Origin: Ruminococcaceae bacterium UBA1320 | Lineage (GTDB): Bacteria > Bacillota > Clostridia > Oscillospirales > Ethanoligenentaceae | Direction: 5' to 3' | DNA length: 14,548 nt | NCBI GenBank assembly: GCA_002306975.1 | Contig: DBTI01000311.1 | Location: 6,004-20,551, forward strand | Part shown: one piece after another, positions 8,248 through 14,541 of the stretch | How the letters are laid out: each line of letters starts with the position of its first letter | Position numbering within the stretch: position 1 is the stretch's first letter | Program-made: the position numbers and the translations under genes | Notes under the pieces: generated by a model | Database searches by the model: none | The model's input: only the letters and a program-made list of their open reading frames with translations | Told to the model about the DNA's origin: nothing

Positions 8248-9006
8248 ATGATAACGGAATCATTCGATGATAAAACAAAAGCCATTATCAATCCGGATAG
8301 CTGTTATGGGAAGCGGGATAAAATCTGTGACATTTGTATTATTACTTTTTCAAATATTGTGGTCGGAAATATCCTGAAGGAGTTCAACTGCACACAGGTT
8401 GCCGCAATCGCATCGGTTAATGGTAATATTCCTATTTTTAAGTTTACATATAAGGGTAAAGAAATAGCGTTTTATATGACGATGTTATCTTCGGCAGGGG
8501 CGGGAACATGTATTGAAGAATCACATTGCCTGATTGGTGCCACAAAATATATTATGTTTGGATCCTGTGGAACGTTAGATCAAGCCATCACCGCTGGAAA
8601 ATTGATCGTACCCACGTATGCATACCGTGATGAAGGCTTTTCTTATCACTATGCCAAAGCAGAGGATTATATCAAAATCAGGAATGCAGAGAAGATTGCT
8701 CGGTTTTTTGATGAGCTTGGTCTGCCGTATGTCATGGGAAAGACATGGACGACTGATGGGATTTATCGAGAAACGAGAGGCAACATGGAAAAGAGAAAAT
8801 CGGAAGGCTGTATAGCTGTAGACATGGAATGTGCAGGCATTCAGGCAGTATGCAACTTCAGGAAGCTGGAGCTCTACAATTTTCTGATTAGCACAGACCT
8901 GCTTGATGCCCCTGATTGGGACAGAAGGATACTGGGAAATAACGAAGAAGCTAACCACCAGCTTAGCAATTTTTATATTGCGCTTGAGCTTGCGGCGAGG
9001 CTATAA
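8248..9006 (+). CDS. Nucleoside phosphorylase-I family protein
   Basis: This is a 252-residue enzyme of the purine/uridine phosphorylase superfamily, which cleaves nucleosides with phosphate to base and ribose-1-phosphate. Visible family features are GSCGT (about 105-109, phosphate-binding loop), TTDGIYRET (about 168-176) and VDMECAG (about 191-197, the Met-Glu ribose-binding block). STDLLD follows at about 215-220, where the catalytic aspartate region usually lies. The N-terminus with FDDKTKAIINP resembles an uncharacterised streptococcal/clostridial subgroup rather than DeoD or Udp, so the substrate is uncertain. The start at 8248 is preferred over the ATG at 8227, because GGGCGGGG (8235-8242) lies 5 bases before it and nothing suitable precedes 8227. 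The gene stands alone, with its own promoter and terminator. Convergent genes follow. Confidence 0.85.
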   Translation: MITESFDDKTKAIINPDSCYGKRDKICDICIITFSNIVVGNILKEFNCTQVAAIASVNGNIPIFKFTYKGKEIAFYMTMLSSAGAGTCIEESHCLIGATKYIMFGSCGTLDQAITAGKLIVPTYAYRDEGFSYHYAKAEDYIKIRNAEKIARFFDELGLPYVMGKTWTTDGIYRETRGNMEKRKSEGCIAVDMECAGIQAVCNFRKLELYNFLISTDLLDAPDWDRRILGNNEEANHQLSNFYIALELAARL

Positions 9007-9071
9007 TATGCACAGCATTACAACCTTTTTGCATAAGGTTCAGAACTTAAATCGCCACTCGGAGCATCAAA

Positions 9072-9115
9072 AAAAGCAATGTACAGGAGTTGAACCTGCA
9101 CATTGCTTTTAATCT
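9072..9115. terminator. Bidirectional rho-independent terminator
   Basis: Bases 9072-9087 pair with 9095-9110 over 16 positions with one mismatch (A opposite C), around a 7-base loop. The plus strand ends in a cttttaatctttt tract and the minus strand in seven Ts. It lies between the convergent phosphorylase and membrane-protein genes and should stop transcription from both. Confidence 0.88.
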
Positions 9116-9157
9116 TTTCTATACAGAAGTTTTATTTACCGTGATGCGGTTGATCTA

Positions 9158-9835
9158 TTATGATATTGATGCAACACGTTTAAAATAAATACACATGGCA
9201 ATAGACTCTGTAATAATTGCCGCACCTAACCCGGCGAACATAAAAAGTGCTTGAAGAATGGTGACGCTAAAAATATATGCAATGGTTGAAGAAAACATCA
9301 TGACAGCATTTACAAGCAAAGAATATTTTATTATGCATTCAATATGGATATTACTCATTGCCACAGAAGCGAAAAGACATGCCATACCCAAAAACGCCGT
9401 CCATCCAAGCAGATTAACGGCACTAATAAATGAATTCGGATTTGATTGTACAAATTGACTGATTCCTTCCGCTTGATTCGCGGCAATTTGCAACCTGATT
9501 GCACTGATCTGCACAAAGTAGTTTATGCTGATTAGCGTTGAAAAAGCGATGGCAAAATGGGTTGCTACTCTAATAAAAAACTTCTTCTTTTCACAGACTG
9601 TTTCCCTTAGGCATTCTAATTGAATAAGGAAACTAAAACTAAAAACAGGCATTAAGAACATCGCAATATATTTGAACAGTTGTGAGTGTGTATTGGAATA
9701 ATTGATAAAATCACTTGAATTAGTCCATGAAAAGGATGAATTAATGAAATAGTTTGCCACGAAACATATAGTATATAGTAAAAAAGTAAATAAACTAACA
9801 GCCGAAGCCCAAAAGCCCAGTTTACGAATTGCCAT
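9158..9835 (-). CDS. Hypothetical six-helix membrane protein
   Basis: This is a 225-residue integral membrane protein of unknown function. Six hydrophobic segments are visible, at about residues 8-30, 54-74, 88-110, 137-160, 167-190 and 191-217. The loop after the second helix is charged (CEKKKFF). No catalytic or transporter motif is recognisable. The start is supported by a GGAG about 10 bases upstream. It lies 54 bases downstream of a smaller membrane-protein gene on the same strand, and the two probably share a transcript that ends at the hairpin at 9072-9110. I do not recognise the family. Confidence 0.7.
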   Translation of the reverse strand: MAIRKLGFWASAVSLFTFLLYTICFVANYFINSSFSWTNSSDFINYSNTHSQLFKYIAMFLMPVFSFSFLIQLECLRETVCEKKKFFIRVATHFAIAFSTLISINYFVQISAIRLQIAANQAEGISQFVQSNPNSFISAVNLLGWTAFLGMACLFASVAMSNIHIECIIKYSLLVNAVMMFSSTIAYIFSVTILQALFMFAGLGAAIITESIAMCIYFKRVASIS

Positions 9836-9889
9836 AATATTTAATCTCCATTCTATTCTAATCTAAATTTGAATAAAAGAATGGAAATA

Positions 9890-10096
9890 TTAATTCAGTA
9901 ATTGAACACAGAGCTTTTCTTTAAAAAAACCAACGAGAAGATATAAAAAAATAAGGCACTCACTCAAAGCGGCCATATAAATGAAAGCAATAAAAAACGT
10001 ATACGTTGGGTGATAAAATCCGCAAACCAGCATTAGCAAGTAAAATCCCAACAATAATACGGTTATAAGTTTTGTTTTCTTAAAACACAGTTTCAT
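9890..10096 (-). CDS. Hypothetical small membrane protein
   Basis: This is a 68-residue protein with two hydrophobic segments (about 10-27 and 33-57), a basic N-terminus (MKLCFKKTK) and a short charged tail. A GGTGAT ribosome site sits about 4 bases before the ATG, and the base composition matches the membrane-protein gene downstream. The pairing suggests a two-gene unit. No family is recognised. Size and topology would fit a small partner subunit or a peptide of unknown role, but nothing in the sequence decides this. Confidence 0.6.
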   Translation of the reverse strand: MKLCFKKTKLITVLLLGFYLLMLVCGFYHPTYTFFIAFIYMAALSECLIFLYLLVGFFKEKLCVQLLN

Positions 10097-10111
10097 TTAA
10101 TCACCAATTAT

Positions 10112-10140
10112 AGGATACTATAAAGATGCTGTGATTTCAA
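10112..10140 (-). promoter_or_regulatory. Possible promoter of the two membrane-protein genes
   Basis: Reading the minus strand, TTGAAA (10140-10135) and TATCCT (10117-10112) are 17 bases apart. The start site would lie just upstream of the GGTGAT ribosome site, giving a very short leader. The tandem GCATCTT repeats at 10146-10159 and the inverted AAGATGC at 10123-10129 flank the -35. The match is moderate. Confidence 0.35.
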
Positions 10141-10291
10141 GCGATGCATCTTGCATCTTCTTGTGTGAGAACCAGAATTTGAGCCTTTTGTTTTGTGTGG
10201 TTTAGGCAAATAATGATTAAAAAATCTACTAAGAGTTAAATGTATACGTCACTTAATACGTCGCCGGTTTTATAGGATCAACTAAGTCATG

Positions 10292-10434
10292 ACCACCACT
10301 TCAAGTGGTGGTTTGAAATCAGCCCTATAAGGGCTAAAAGTAGCTGAGCTTGTTGGCATTGAATAAATGGATAGATATTTTTCCGGATATACGAATTCCC
10401 CAGCCATAGTTTATTATTCTATGGCTGGGGATTC
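10292..10434. repeat. Hairpin cluster resembling IS200/IS605-type ends without a transposase
   Basis: Three hairpins lie within about 145 bases. ACCACCACTT (10292-10301) pairs with AAGTGGTGGT (10303-10312). AGCCCT (10321-10326) pairs with AGGGCT (10330-10335). CCCCAGCCATAG (10398-10409) pairs perfectly with CTATGGCTGGGG (10419-10430), extended by GAAT and ATTC across a one-base bulge. No T tract follows either strand, so these are not simple terminators. The arrangement resembles the palindromic ends of IS200/IS605 or TnpB-carrying elements, as in non-autonomous palindrome-associated elements. No tnpA or tnpB coding sequence is present. The identification is by resemblance only. Confidence 0.5.
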
Positions 10435-10593
10435 TTAGCAGCATCCATTATGTAGGTTTGGTTCATATGCGGGTGTCTGACTTTACATTTCTATTTGATA
10501 GGCGAAATAACGCATATTCTTTTCTTCCCAAGAGAAAGGCTTGTCTTCAAAAAGGTATTCTAGTATGATGTGATAAATGTAAATTCAGCGGTG
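10435..10593. other. Gap downstream of the kinase operon
   Basis: This 160-base stretch, together with 10141-10291, holds no gene I can support. It is AT-rich and contains no convincing minus-strand terminator for the dhaL-type gene. The nearest structure is the hairpin at 10393-10434, which lacks a T tract. Confidence 0.4.
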
Positions 10594-11247
10594 TTACGGA
10601 AAGTATCTGCAAATATAATTTTGCATTCCAATAAGCATATAGCGACCGGCAACTGCCCCCTGGTCAGGTGTACCAATTGCTTTTGCAGCAAAAACAGCTG
10701 ATTTACCAAACACTGGCGTCATATTTTTGGTAGCCTCAACGCCCTCATCCGCACCTAGAACAGCTGCGTTTATAATATCTGTAAGGTTTGCTGCTGGATT
10801 ATTGGCAAGAAGCTCAGCCGCTTTATCGGCAGCAGCACCGACTGCATCCAAAATTGTACGATTCCCTCTTTCACATTTCCCGCGGTTTCGTATACCGACT
10901 GCAAATCCGGTTAGATAGGCAGAAAGCCCTGTAGCGTCAATTTCCTTTGCGCCTTTTAAAGTCTTTCCTCCCTCCATAATACCAGAAGACATCAGAGTGC
11001 CCATCGTAGAAGGAACAACAGAAGACATCTTAAGTGCTGCTTTCATAAGAGTTTTGCCCACATCGTCATCCTGCCTATTTGCTTGAAGCAAAGCAGGCAG
11101 TGCGCTAAAACCCTTGCTCATGGTAAGCCCTAAATCGCCATCACCCACTTTTGCATCCATATCACATAACTCAATTTTTTTTTCGTTGAAAATCAGGCTG
11201 ACAGCTTGGAAAAGGGCCGGCAACTGTGTACAGGTAATCGTATTCAA
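10594..11247 (-). CDS. dhaL: DhaL-like dihydroxyacetone/ketose kinase ADP/ATP-binding subunit
   Basis: This is the nucleotide-binding (DAK2) subunit of a dihydroxyacetone-kinase-type enzyme, 217 residues. The metal-binding aspartates are present in DAKVGDGDLG (Asp31, Asp36, Asp38). The glycine-rich loop usually reading like G-x-S-G-x-L-Y-G is changed to PSTMGTLMSSG (about 79-89), and the protein ends with the family's IGTPDQGAVAGRY block. The start is a TTG at 11247: AAGGAG, which overlaps the dhaK stop codon, lies 9 bases upstream. Other in-frame starts are too close to it or upstream of it. The gap to dhaK is 13 bases, so the two are coupled. Separate K and L subunits recall the PTS-dependent enzyme, but no DhaM is visible. 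The substrate could be dihydroxyacetone or a related ketose such as erythrulose. Confidence 0.88.
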   Translation of the reverse strand: MNTITCTQLPALFQAVSLIFNEKKIELCDMDAKVGDGDLGLTMSKGFSALPALLQANRQDDDVGKTLMKAALKMSSVVPSTMGTLMSSGIMEGGKTLKGAKEIDATGLSAYLTGFAVGIRNRGKCERGNRTILDAVGAAADKAAELLANNPAANLTDIINAAVLGADEGVEATKNMTPVFGKSAVFAAKAIGTPDQGAVAGRYMLIGMQNYICRYFP

Positions 11248-11260
11248 ATTCAACAGCTCC

Positions 11261-12256
11261 TTACTTTTGACAATAGAAAGGCGTACAAACTGGCATATCA
11301 ATCTGCTGTTTCATTTCATCATCAGCCATTTTGCAAATAGAGATTGATGCACCGGCCATTTCCATTGAAGTTGCGTATTCACCGACAAACGTACGGTAAA
11401 TTTTAATGCCTTTTATTTCAAGAATTTTTGAAACTGAACCGCTGAGAATATATAATTCTTCCAAAGAAGTTGCCCCGAGACCGTTAATGAGTATGCATAC
11501 TTCTTCTCCTGAAGCTACGGGCATATCGTCAAGGAGGGTTTTCAGTGACTCTTCTGCGATTTTGTCAGCTGTTTTAATTGGGCCGTTCCAAATGCCGGGT
11601 TCTCCGTGAATCCCCATTCCCATTGCCATTTCATCATCTGCCAAGGTGAAATTTGAATGACCAATCTCAGGGATAATACAGGGCGTTAACGCAAAACCAA
11701 CAGTACGAGTATTATCCTTAGCTTTTTGAGCGGAAGTTAAAACTTCATCAAGTGTTCCATTTTGAGCAGCTTTCGCACCGGCACATTTATACATAAAATA
11801 GATGCCCGCAACACCACGGCGAAGCTTTAAGTCATGATGAGAATTTACATCATCCGCACCGACTATAGAACGTGTCTGAATATCATCCATTTCACACATT
11901 TCTACAGCCATGTCGAAATTCATTATATCACCAGTGTAATTACCATAAAGATATAGAACGCCGGAACCGTCTTCAACTTCTTTGCTGATATTATAAATTT
12001 GTTCTGCAGAAGGTGACTGAAATACACCGCCCACGCCGCAGCCATCCAGCATATTTTCACCTACGTAACCAAGAAACAGAGGTAGATGACCGGTTCCGCC
12101 ACCTGTAACAATGGCTACTTTGCCCGGCTTTTTGTTGGCTACGCAGTAACAGCGCAGATCGCTTTCTACGTACTTCACTTGATTAGCATGGGCAGCATAA
12201 ATACCACGAAGCATGTCATCCGTATAATCTTGCGGATTGTTGATTACTTTTTTCAT
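11261..12256 (-). CDS. dhaK: DhaK-like dihydroxyacetone/ketose kinase substrate-binding subunit
   Basis: This is the substrate-binding (DAK1) subunit, 331 residues, normal for DhaK. It has TGGGTGHLP (about 51-59), where canonical DhaK has GGGSGHEP; the catalytic histidine (His57) is kept but the next residue is Leu rather than Glu. NYTGDIMNF (about 106-114) is present, as is MGMGIHGEPG with His217, the residue that binds dihydroxyacetone covalently as a hemiaminal. INGLGATSLEELY and GEYATSMEMAGASISI complete the usual blocks. The ATG has a GGGAGAG site about 10 bases upstream and a well-formed promoter at 12356-12328. It forms an operon with the dhaL-type gene and diverges from a FucU-type mutarotase. 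The pocket change and the neighbours suggest a small ketose other than dihydroxyacetone; this is inference. Confidence 0.9.
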   Translation of the reverse strand: MKKVINNPQDYTDDMLRGIYAAHANQVKYVESDLRCYCVANKKPGKVAIVTGGGTGHLPLFLGYVGENMLDGCGVGGVFQSPSAEQIYNISKEVEDGSGVLYLYGNYTGDIMNFDMAVEMCEMDDIQTRSIVGADDVNSHHDLKLRRGVAGIYFMYKCAGAKAAQNGTLDEVLTSAQKAKDNTRTVGFALTPCIIPEIGHSNFTLADDEMAMGMGIHGEPGIWNGPIKTADKIAEESLKTLLDDMPVASGEEVCILINGLGATSLEELYILSGSVSKILEIKGIKIYRTFVGEYATSMEMAGASISICKMADDEMKQQIDMPVCTPFYCQK

Positions 12257-12327
12257 TAATGTGACACTCTCCCTTTATTCACCATAACAACAGTATGAGT
12301 TTGAATTTAAGAACCCAATTTACATTA

Positions 12328-12356
12328 ATAATATTTTGATTTATTTGAAAAGTCAA
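12328..12356 (-). promoter_or_regulatory. Promoter of the dhaK-dhaL operon
   Basis: On the minus strand TTGACT (12356-12351) is followed after exactly 17 bases by TATTAT (12333-12328). The spacer contains a copy of the operator half-site (plus-strand TTTGATTTAT, 12335-12344), so a bound regulator would cover the core promoter. Confidence 0.75.
12335..12344. promoter_or_regulatory. Solitary operator half-site in the dhaK promoter
   Basis: TTTGATTTAT is identical to ten bases of the right arm of the inverted repeat at 12386-12416. It lies between the -35 and -10 of the dhaK promoter and is probably bound by the same unknown regulator. Confidence 0.5.
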
Positions 12357-12385
12357 GCAAAAAGCAAAGAAAAACAACAAATCGC

Positions 12386-12416
12386 ATATAAATCAAACAT
12401 TTAGTTTGATTTATAT
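12386..12416. promoter_or_regulatory. Palindromic operator between dhaK and the fucU-type gene
   Basis: Two perfect 13-bp arms, ATATAAATCAAAC (12386-12398) and its exact complement GTTTGATTTATAT (12404-12416), flank a 5-base spacer. The right arm overlaps the -35 of the plus-strand promoter. Position and symmetry fit a dimeric repressor or activator site controlling both divergent units. The regulator gene is not in the window. Confidence 0.7.
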
Positions 12417-12434
12417 AAAATATAGTGCTATATT
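12407..12434 (+). promoter_or_regulatory. Promoter of the fucU-type gene
   Basis: TTGATT (12407-12412), inside the right operator arm, is followed after 16 bases by TATATT (12429-12434). The GAGGTG ribosome site and the ATG at 12480 follow. Confidence 0.6.
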
Positions 12435-12479
12435 TGAAATTAGTATTAAGTTACAAATCAATCAGTGAGGTGATGCAAT

Positions 12480-12914
12480 ATGTTAAAAGGAATTCCAGCA
12501 TGCTTGTCCCCGGAATTATTAAAAGTTATTGCTGAAATGGGTCATGGTGATACATTGGTTATAGGTGATGCCAACTTTCCTGCTGCCTCCTGCGCCAAAG
12601 AAAATATTCTAATTCGTGCGGATGGCGTTAGTGCAACAGAATTATTGGACGCTATACTTCAGCTGTTGCCATTGGATTCTGTTGAGAATCCTGTGCTTAT
12701 TATGGATAAGCAGGAATGCCACAAAGATTTGGAAACCCCAATATGGGAAGATTTTAAGAAAATTGTTGCTAAATATGATGACCGCGGCGCTGAATGCTGT
12801 GGTATGATAGAAAGGTTTTCTTTCTATGCTGCTGCAAAACGTGCCTATGCAGTGGTGGCTACAACAGAGATATCGTTTTATTCATGTCTGATTATACAAA
12901 AAGGATGTCTATAA
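12480..12914 (+). CDS. fucU: RbsD/FucU-family sugar mutarotase
   Basis: This is a 144-residue protein of the FucU/RbsD family, which speeds interconversion of sugar anomers so that downstream enzymes receive the right form. Family blocks are MLKGIPACLSPELLKVIAEM at the start, GHGD (catalytic-type His22), DANFPA (30-35), RADG, and IERFSFYAAAKRAYAVVAT near the end, closing with LIIQKGCL. In E. coli FucU the motif is DAHFPA. Here Asn replaces that His, as in animal homologues, so it is not a sign of inactivation. GAGGTG lies 7 bases before the ATG. It diverges from the kinase operon across a shared operator and is closed by its own terminator. The true sugar is unknown; the symbol denotes family resemblance. 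Confidence 0.88.
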   Translation: MLKGIPACLSPELLKVIAEMGHGDTLVIGDANFPAASCAKENILIRADGVSATELLDAILQLLPLDSVENPVLIMDKQECHKDLETPIWEDFKKIVAKYDDRGAECCGMIERFSFYAAAKRAYAVVATTEISFYSCLIIQKGCL

Positions 12915-12970
12915 AAACACATAAACGGACATTTTTTCAACATATTCGGCAGTTAAAATTGCACAAACAG

Positions 12971-13014
12971 AAATCCACTAATTGCTTATTTGAAATTGGT
13001 GGATTTTTTATTTT
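12971..13014 (+). terminator. Rho-independent terminator of the fucU-type gene
   Basis: AAATCCACTAATT (12971-12983) pairs with AATTGGTGGATTT (12994-13006) through one T-G wobble, around a 10-base loop. The last Ts continue into a tttttattttc tract. It separates the mutarotase gene from the binding-protein gene, which therefore needs its own promoter. Confidence 0.88.
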
Positions 13015-13147
13015 CGTAGAAATCAATAAAAATTAGCCAAAATATTGTTAAGTATAAGACAATTTATTTATTAAGTGACTAAAATTATATGTAAAAATAC
13101 GTAAAATGATACATGGAATATTGCACAAAAAGAAATTTGCTATTTGT

Positions 13148-13203
13148 AAGTGTAAACAAAAATAGAAAAATAACAACAAAAAAGCAACAAAAGTGTTTAC
13201 AAA
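13148..13203. promoter_or_regulatory. Paired operator-like sites upstream of the sugar-binding protein
   Basis: AAGTGTAAACAAA (13148-13160) and AAGTGTTTACAAA (13191-13203) differ at two of 13 positions. Their cores TGTAAACA and TGTTTACA are reverse complements. They are 43 bases apart, about four helical turns, so proteins bound to both would face the same side of the DNA. The second overlaps a candidate -35. The cores resemble half-sites of LacI-family regulators of sugar genes. Confidence 0.45.
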
Positions 13204-13252
13204 CGCAAATCCACATGATAAATTGATATAGTAATCAGAACCAGAGTATGGT
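13196..13252 (+). promoter_or_regulatory. Candidate promoters of the sugar-binding protein gene
   Basis: Two overlapping candidates are visible. TTTACA (13196-13201) with TAAATT (13219-13224) has a 17-base spacer. TTGATA (13223-13228) with TATGGT (13247-13252) has an 18-base spacer. Both are moderate and I cannot choose between them. The AGGAGG site for the gene follows at about 13273. Confidence 0.4.
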
Positions 13253-13284
13253 CTGAAAAAATACAATTTTAGAGGAGGAAAAAC

Positions 13285-14433
13285 ATGAAAAGATTCATTG
13301 CAATGCTTCTAGCTGGTGTGATGGCCGTTTCCCTTGCTGGCTGCAGTACAAGCTCATCTAGCGTTCCTTCAACCTCAAGCACAGCAGCCACCTCTACATC
13401 AACTTCACAATCACCTGTTGCAGGTAAGAAAGTTGCGTACATTCTTAACCTTGCATCCAGCGACATCTTTCAGCTTTGTGCTGATCAATGCGTAAAAACT
13501 GCAAAAGCATTGGGTATGACATGCGACGTGTATTTCACAGGCGGTGACGATTCCAAATGGCAGGATGATATTAGCACTTGTGCGGCTGCAGGCTACGATG
13601 GTCTGTTTGTTTCGCATGGCGGTCAAAACTACGCCTATACTTTCTTGAGCGACATCGTCAAGAAATATCCGAAACTCAAGATCGCTACCTTTGACACTCA
13701 GTTTAAGGATGAAAACGGCAATACAAGAACCATTGACGGCATCACACAGTTCTTCCAGAGTGATGCTGATTATTCCAGAAACCTACTCGCTTACATAGGC
13801 ACACTTGTTCCTGATAAAAAACCGGTTAAAGTTCTGAAAGTATGGGTTGGCCCTAACTACATATCACCGTTTGACCGTCGTGAAGTAGGATATGCAGAAT
13901 ATGAAAAGAAAGGTCTCATTAAGACAGTTGAGACAATTGGCCCGACCGATTTAAACAATGCTGAAAGTTCCATGTATGATGTTATGACCGCTACTCTTGC
14001 AAAATATAAAGAGGGAGATATTGATGCAATCTGGGTAACGTACGATGCATATGCACGTGGTTGCTACAAGGCACTCAAGGAATCAGGCAAGAAAATTCCT
14101 ATGGTGTCGGTTGATATTTGTAATACAGACATTCAGGATATGCTCGAACCCGATTCTCAATGGAAAGCTTGCGCTTGCGCTGACTTCTCTCAGATCGGCG
14201 ATGAAGGCATCCGTTTAGTCTCTCTTGAAATGAATAATCAATATGATAAAATTATTGACCTTAAGACCAAAGATAAGACTTCTTGGGTTGAGATGCCTGC
14301 ATCTTTGATAAAGCAGAGTTCCCTGAAACCTGATACTACTCTTGCGAATTTGAAGACCGTAGCTGATGCAACCTATGGCAACCCTGATAATTTATCTACC
14401 AGCGATTGGTTGAAATCTTGCATCGGTTATTGA
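13285..14433 (+). CDS. Sugar ABC transporter substrate-binding lipoprotein (RbsB-like)
   Basis: This is a 382-residue sugar-binding lipoprotein of the periplasmic-binding-protein type 1 (ribose/galactose) class, exported and lipid-anchored outside the membrane. The signal peptide ends in the lipobox LAGC (Cys20), followed by a Ser/Thr-rich linker to about residue 46. The fold is recognisable: the first strand KKVAYILNLASSDIFQLCAD, then DISTCAAAGYDGLFVSHGG, DAIWVTYDAYARGCYKALKE and IPMVSVDICNTDI. A strong AGGAGG lies 6 bases before the ATG. The gene has its own promoter region after the mutarotase terminator. A hairpin and another gene start follow, probably the ATPase or permease of the same importer. 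The sugar is unknown; proximity to the kinase and mutarotase genes suggests the same pathway. Confidence 0.9.
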   Translation: MKRFIAMLLAGVMAVSLAGCSTSSSSVPSTSSTAATSTSTSQSPVAGKKVAYILNLASSDIFQLCADQCVKTAKALGMTCDVYFTGGDDSKWQDDISTCAAAGYDGLFVSHGGQNYAYTFLSDIVKKYPKLKIATFDTQFKDENGNTRTIDGITQFFQSDADYSRNLLAYIGTLVPDKKPVKVLKVWVGPNYISPFDRREVGYAEYEKKGLIKTVETIGPTDLNNAESSMYDVMTATLAKYKEGDIDAIWVTYDAYARGCYKALKESGKKIPMVSVDICNTDIQDMLEPDSQWKACACADFSQIGDEGIRLVSLEMNNQYDKIIDLKTKDKTSWVEMPASLIKQSSLKPDTTLANLKTVADATYGNPDNLSTSDWLKSCIGY

Positions 14434-14469
14434 TATTTTGACATTTAAATGAAGTAGGTTATCAAAAAT

Positions 14470-14505
14470 CCAGGAGCGTTGGAGTTTTAGCTCCGACGCT
14501 TCTGG
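14470..14505 (+). other. Intergenic hairpin after the binding-protein gene
   Basis: Bases 14470-14484 pair with 14491-14505 over 15 positions (two G-U type wobbles) around a 6-base loop. There is no T tract, so it is probably not a full terminator. In this position such stems commonly protect the upstream mRNA, keeping the binding protein more abundant than the downstream transporter subunits. Confidence 0.6.
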
Positions 14506-14541
14506 CATGATATGGTTTATGCATCAGAAAAGAGGGAATCC

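Noticed and set aside
12794..13036. An 80-codon plus-strand frame overlapping the end of the mutarotase gene
   Set aside because: It overlaps a conserved gene in another frame, runs through the terminator hairpin and shows no family features.
13194..13213. A possible catabolite-response (cre) site around ACAAACGCAAAT
   Set aside because: Key positions of the cre consensus do not fit on either side of the AACG core.
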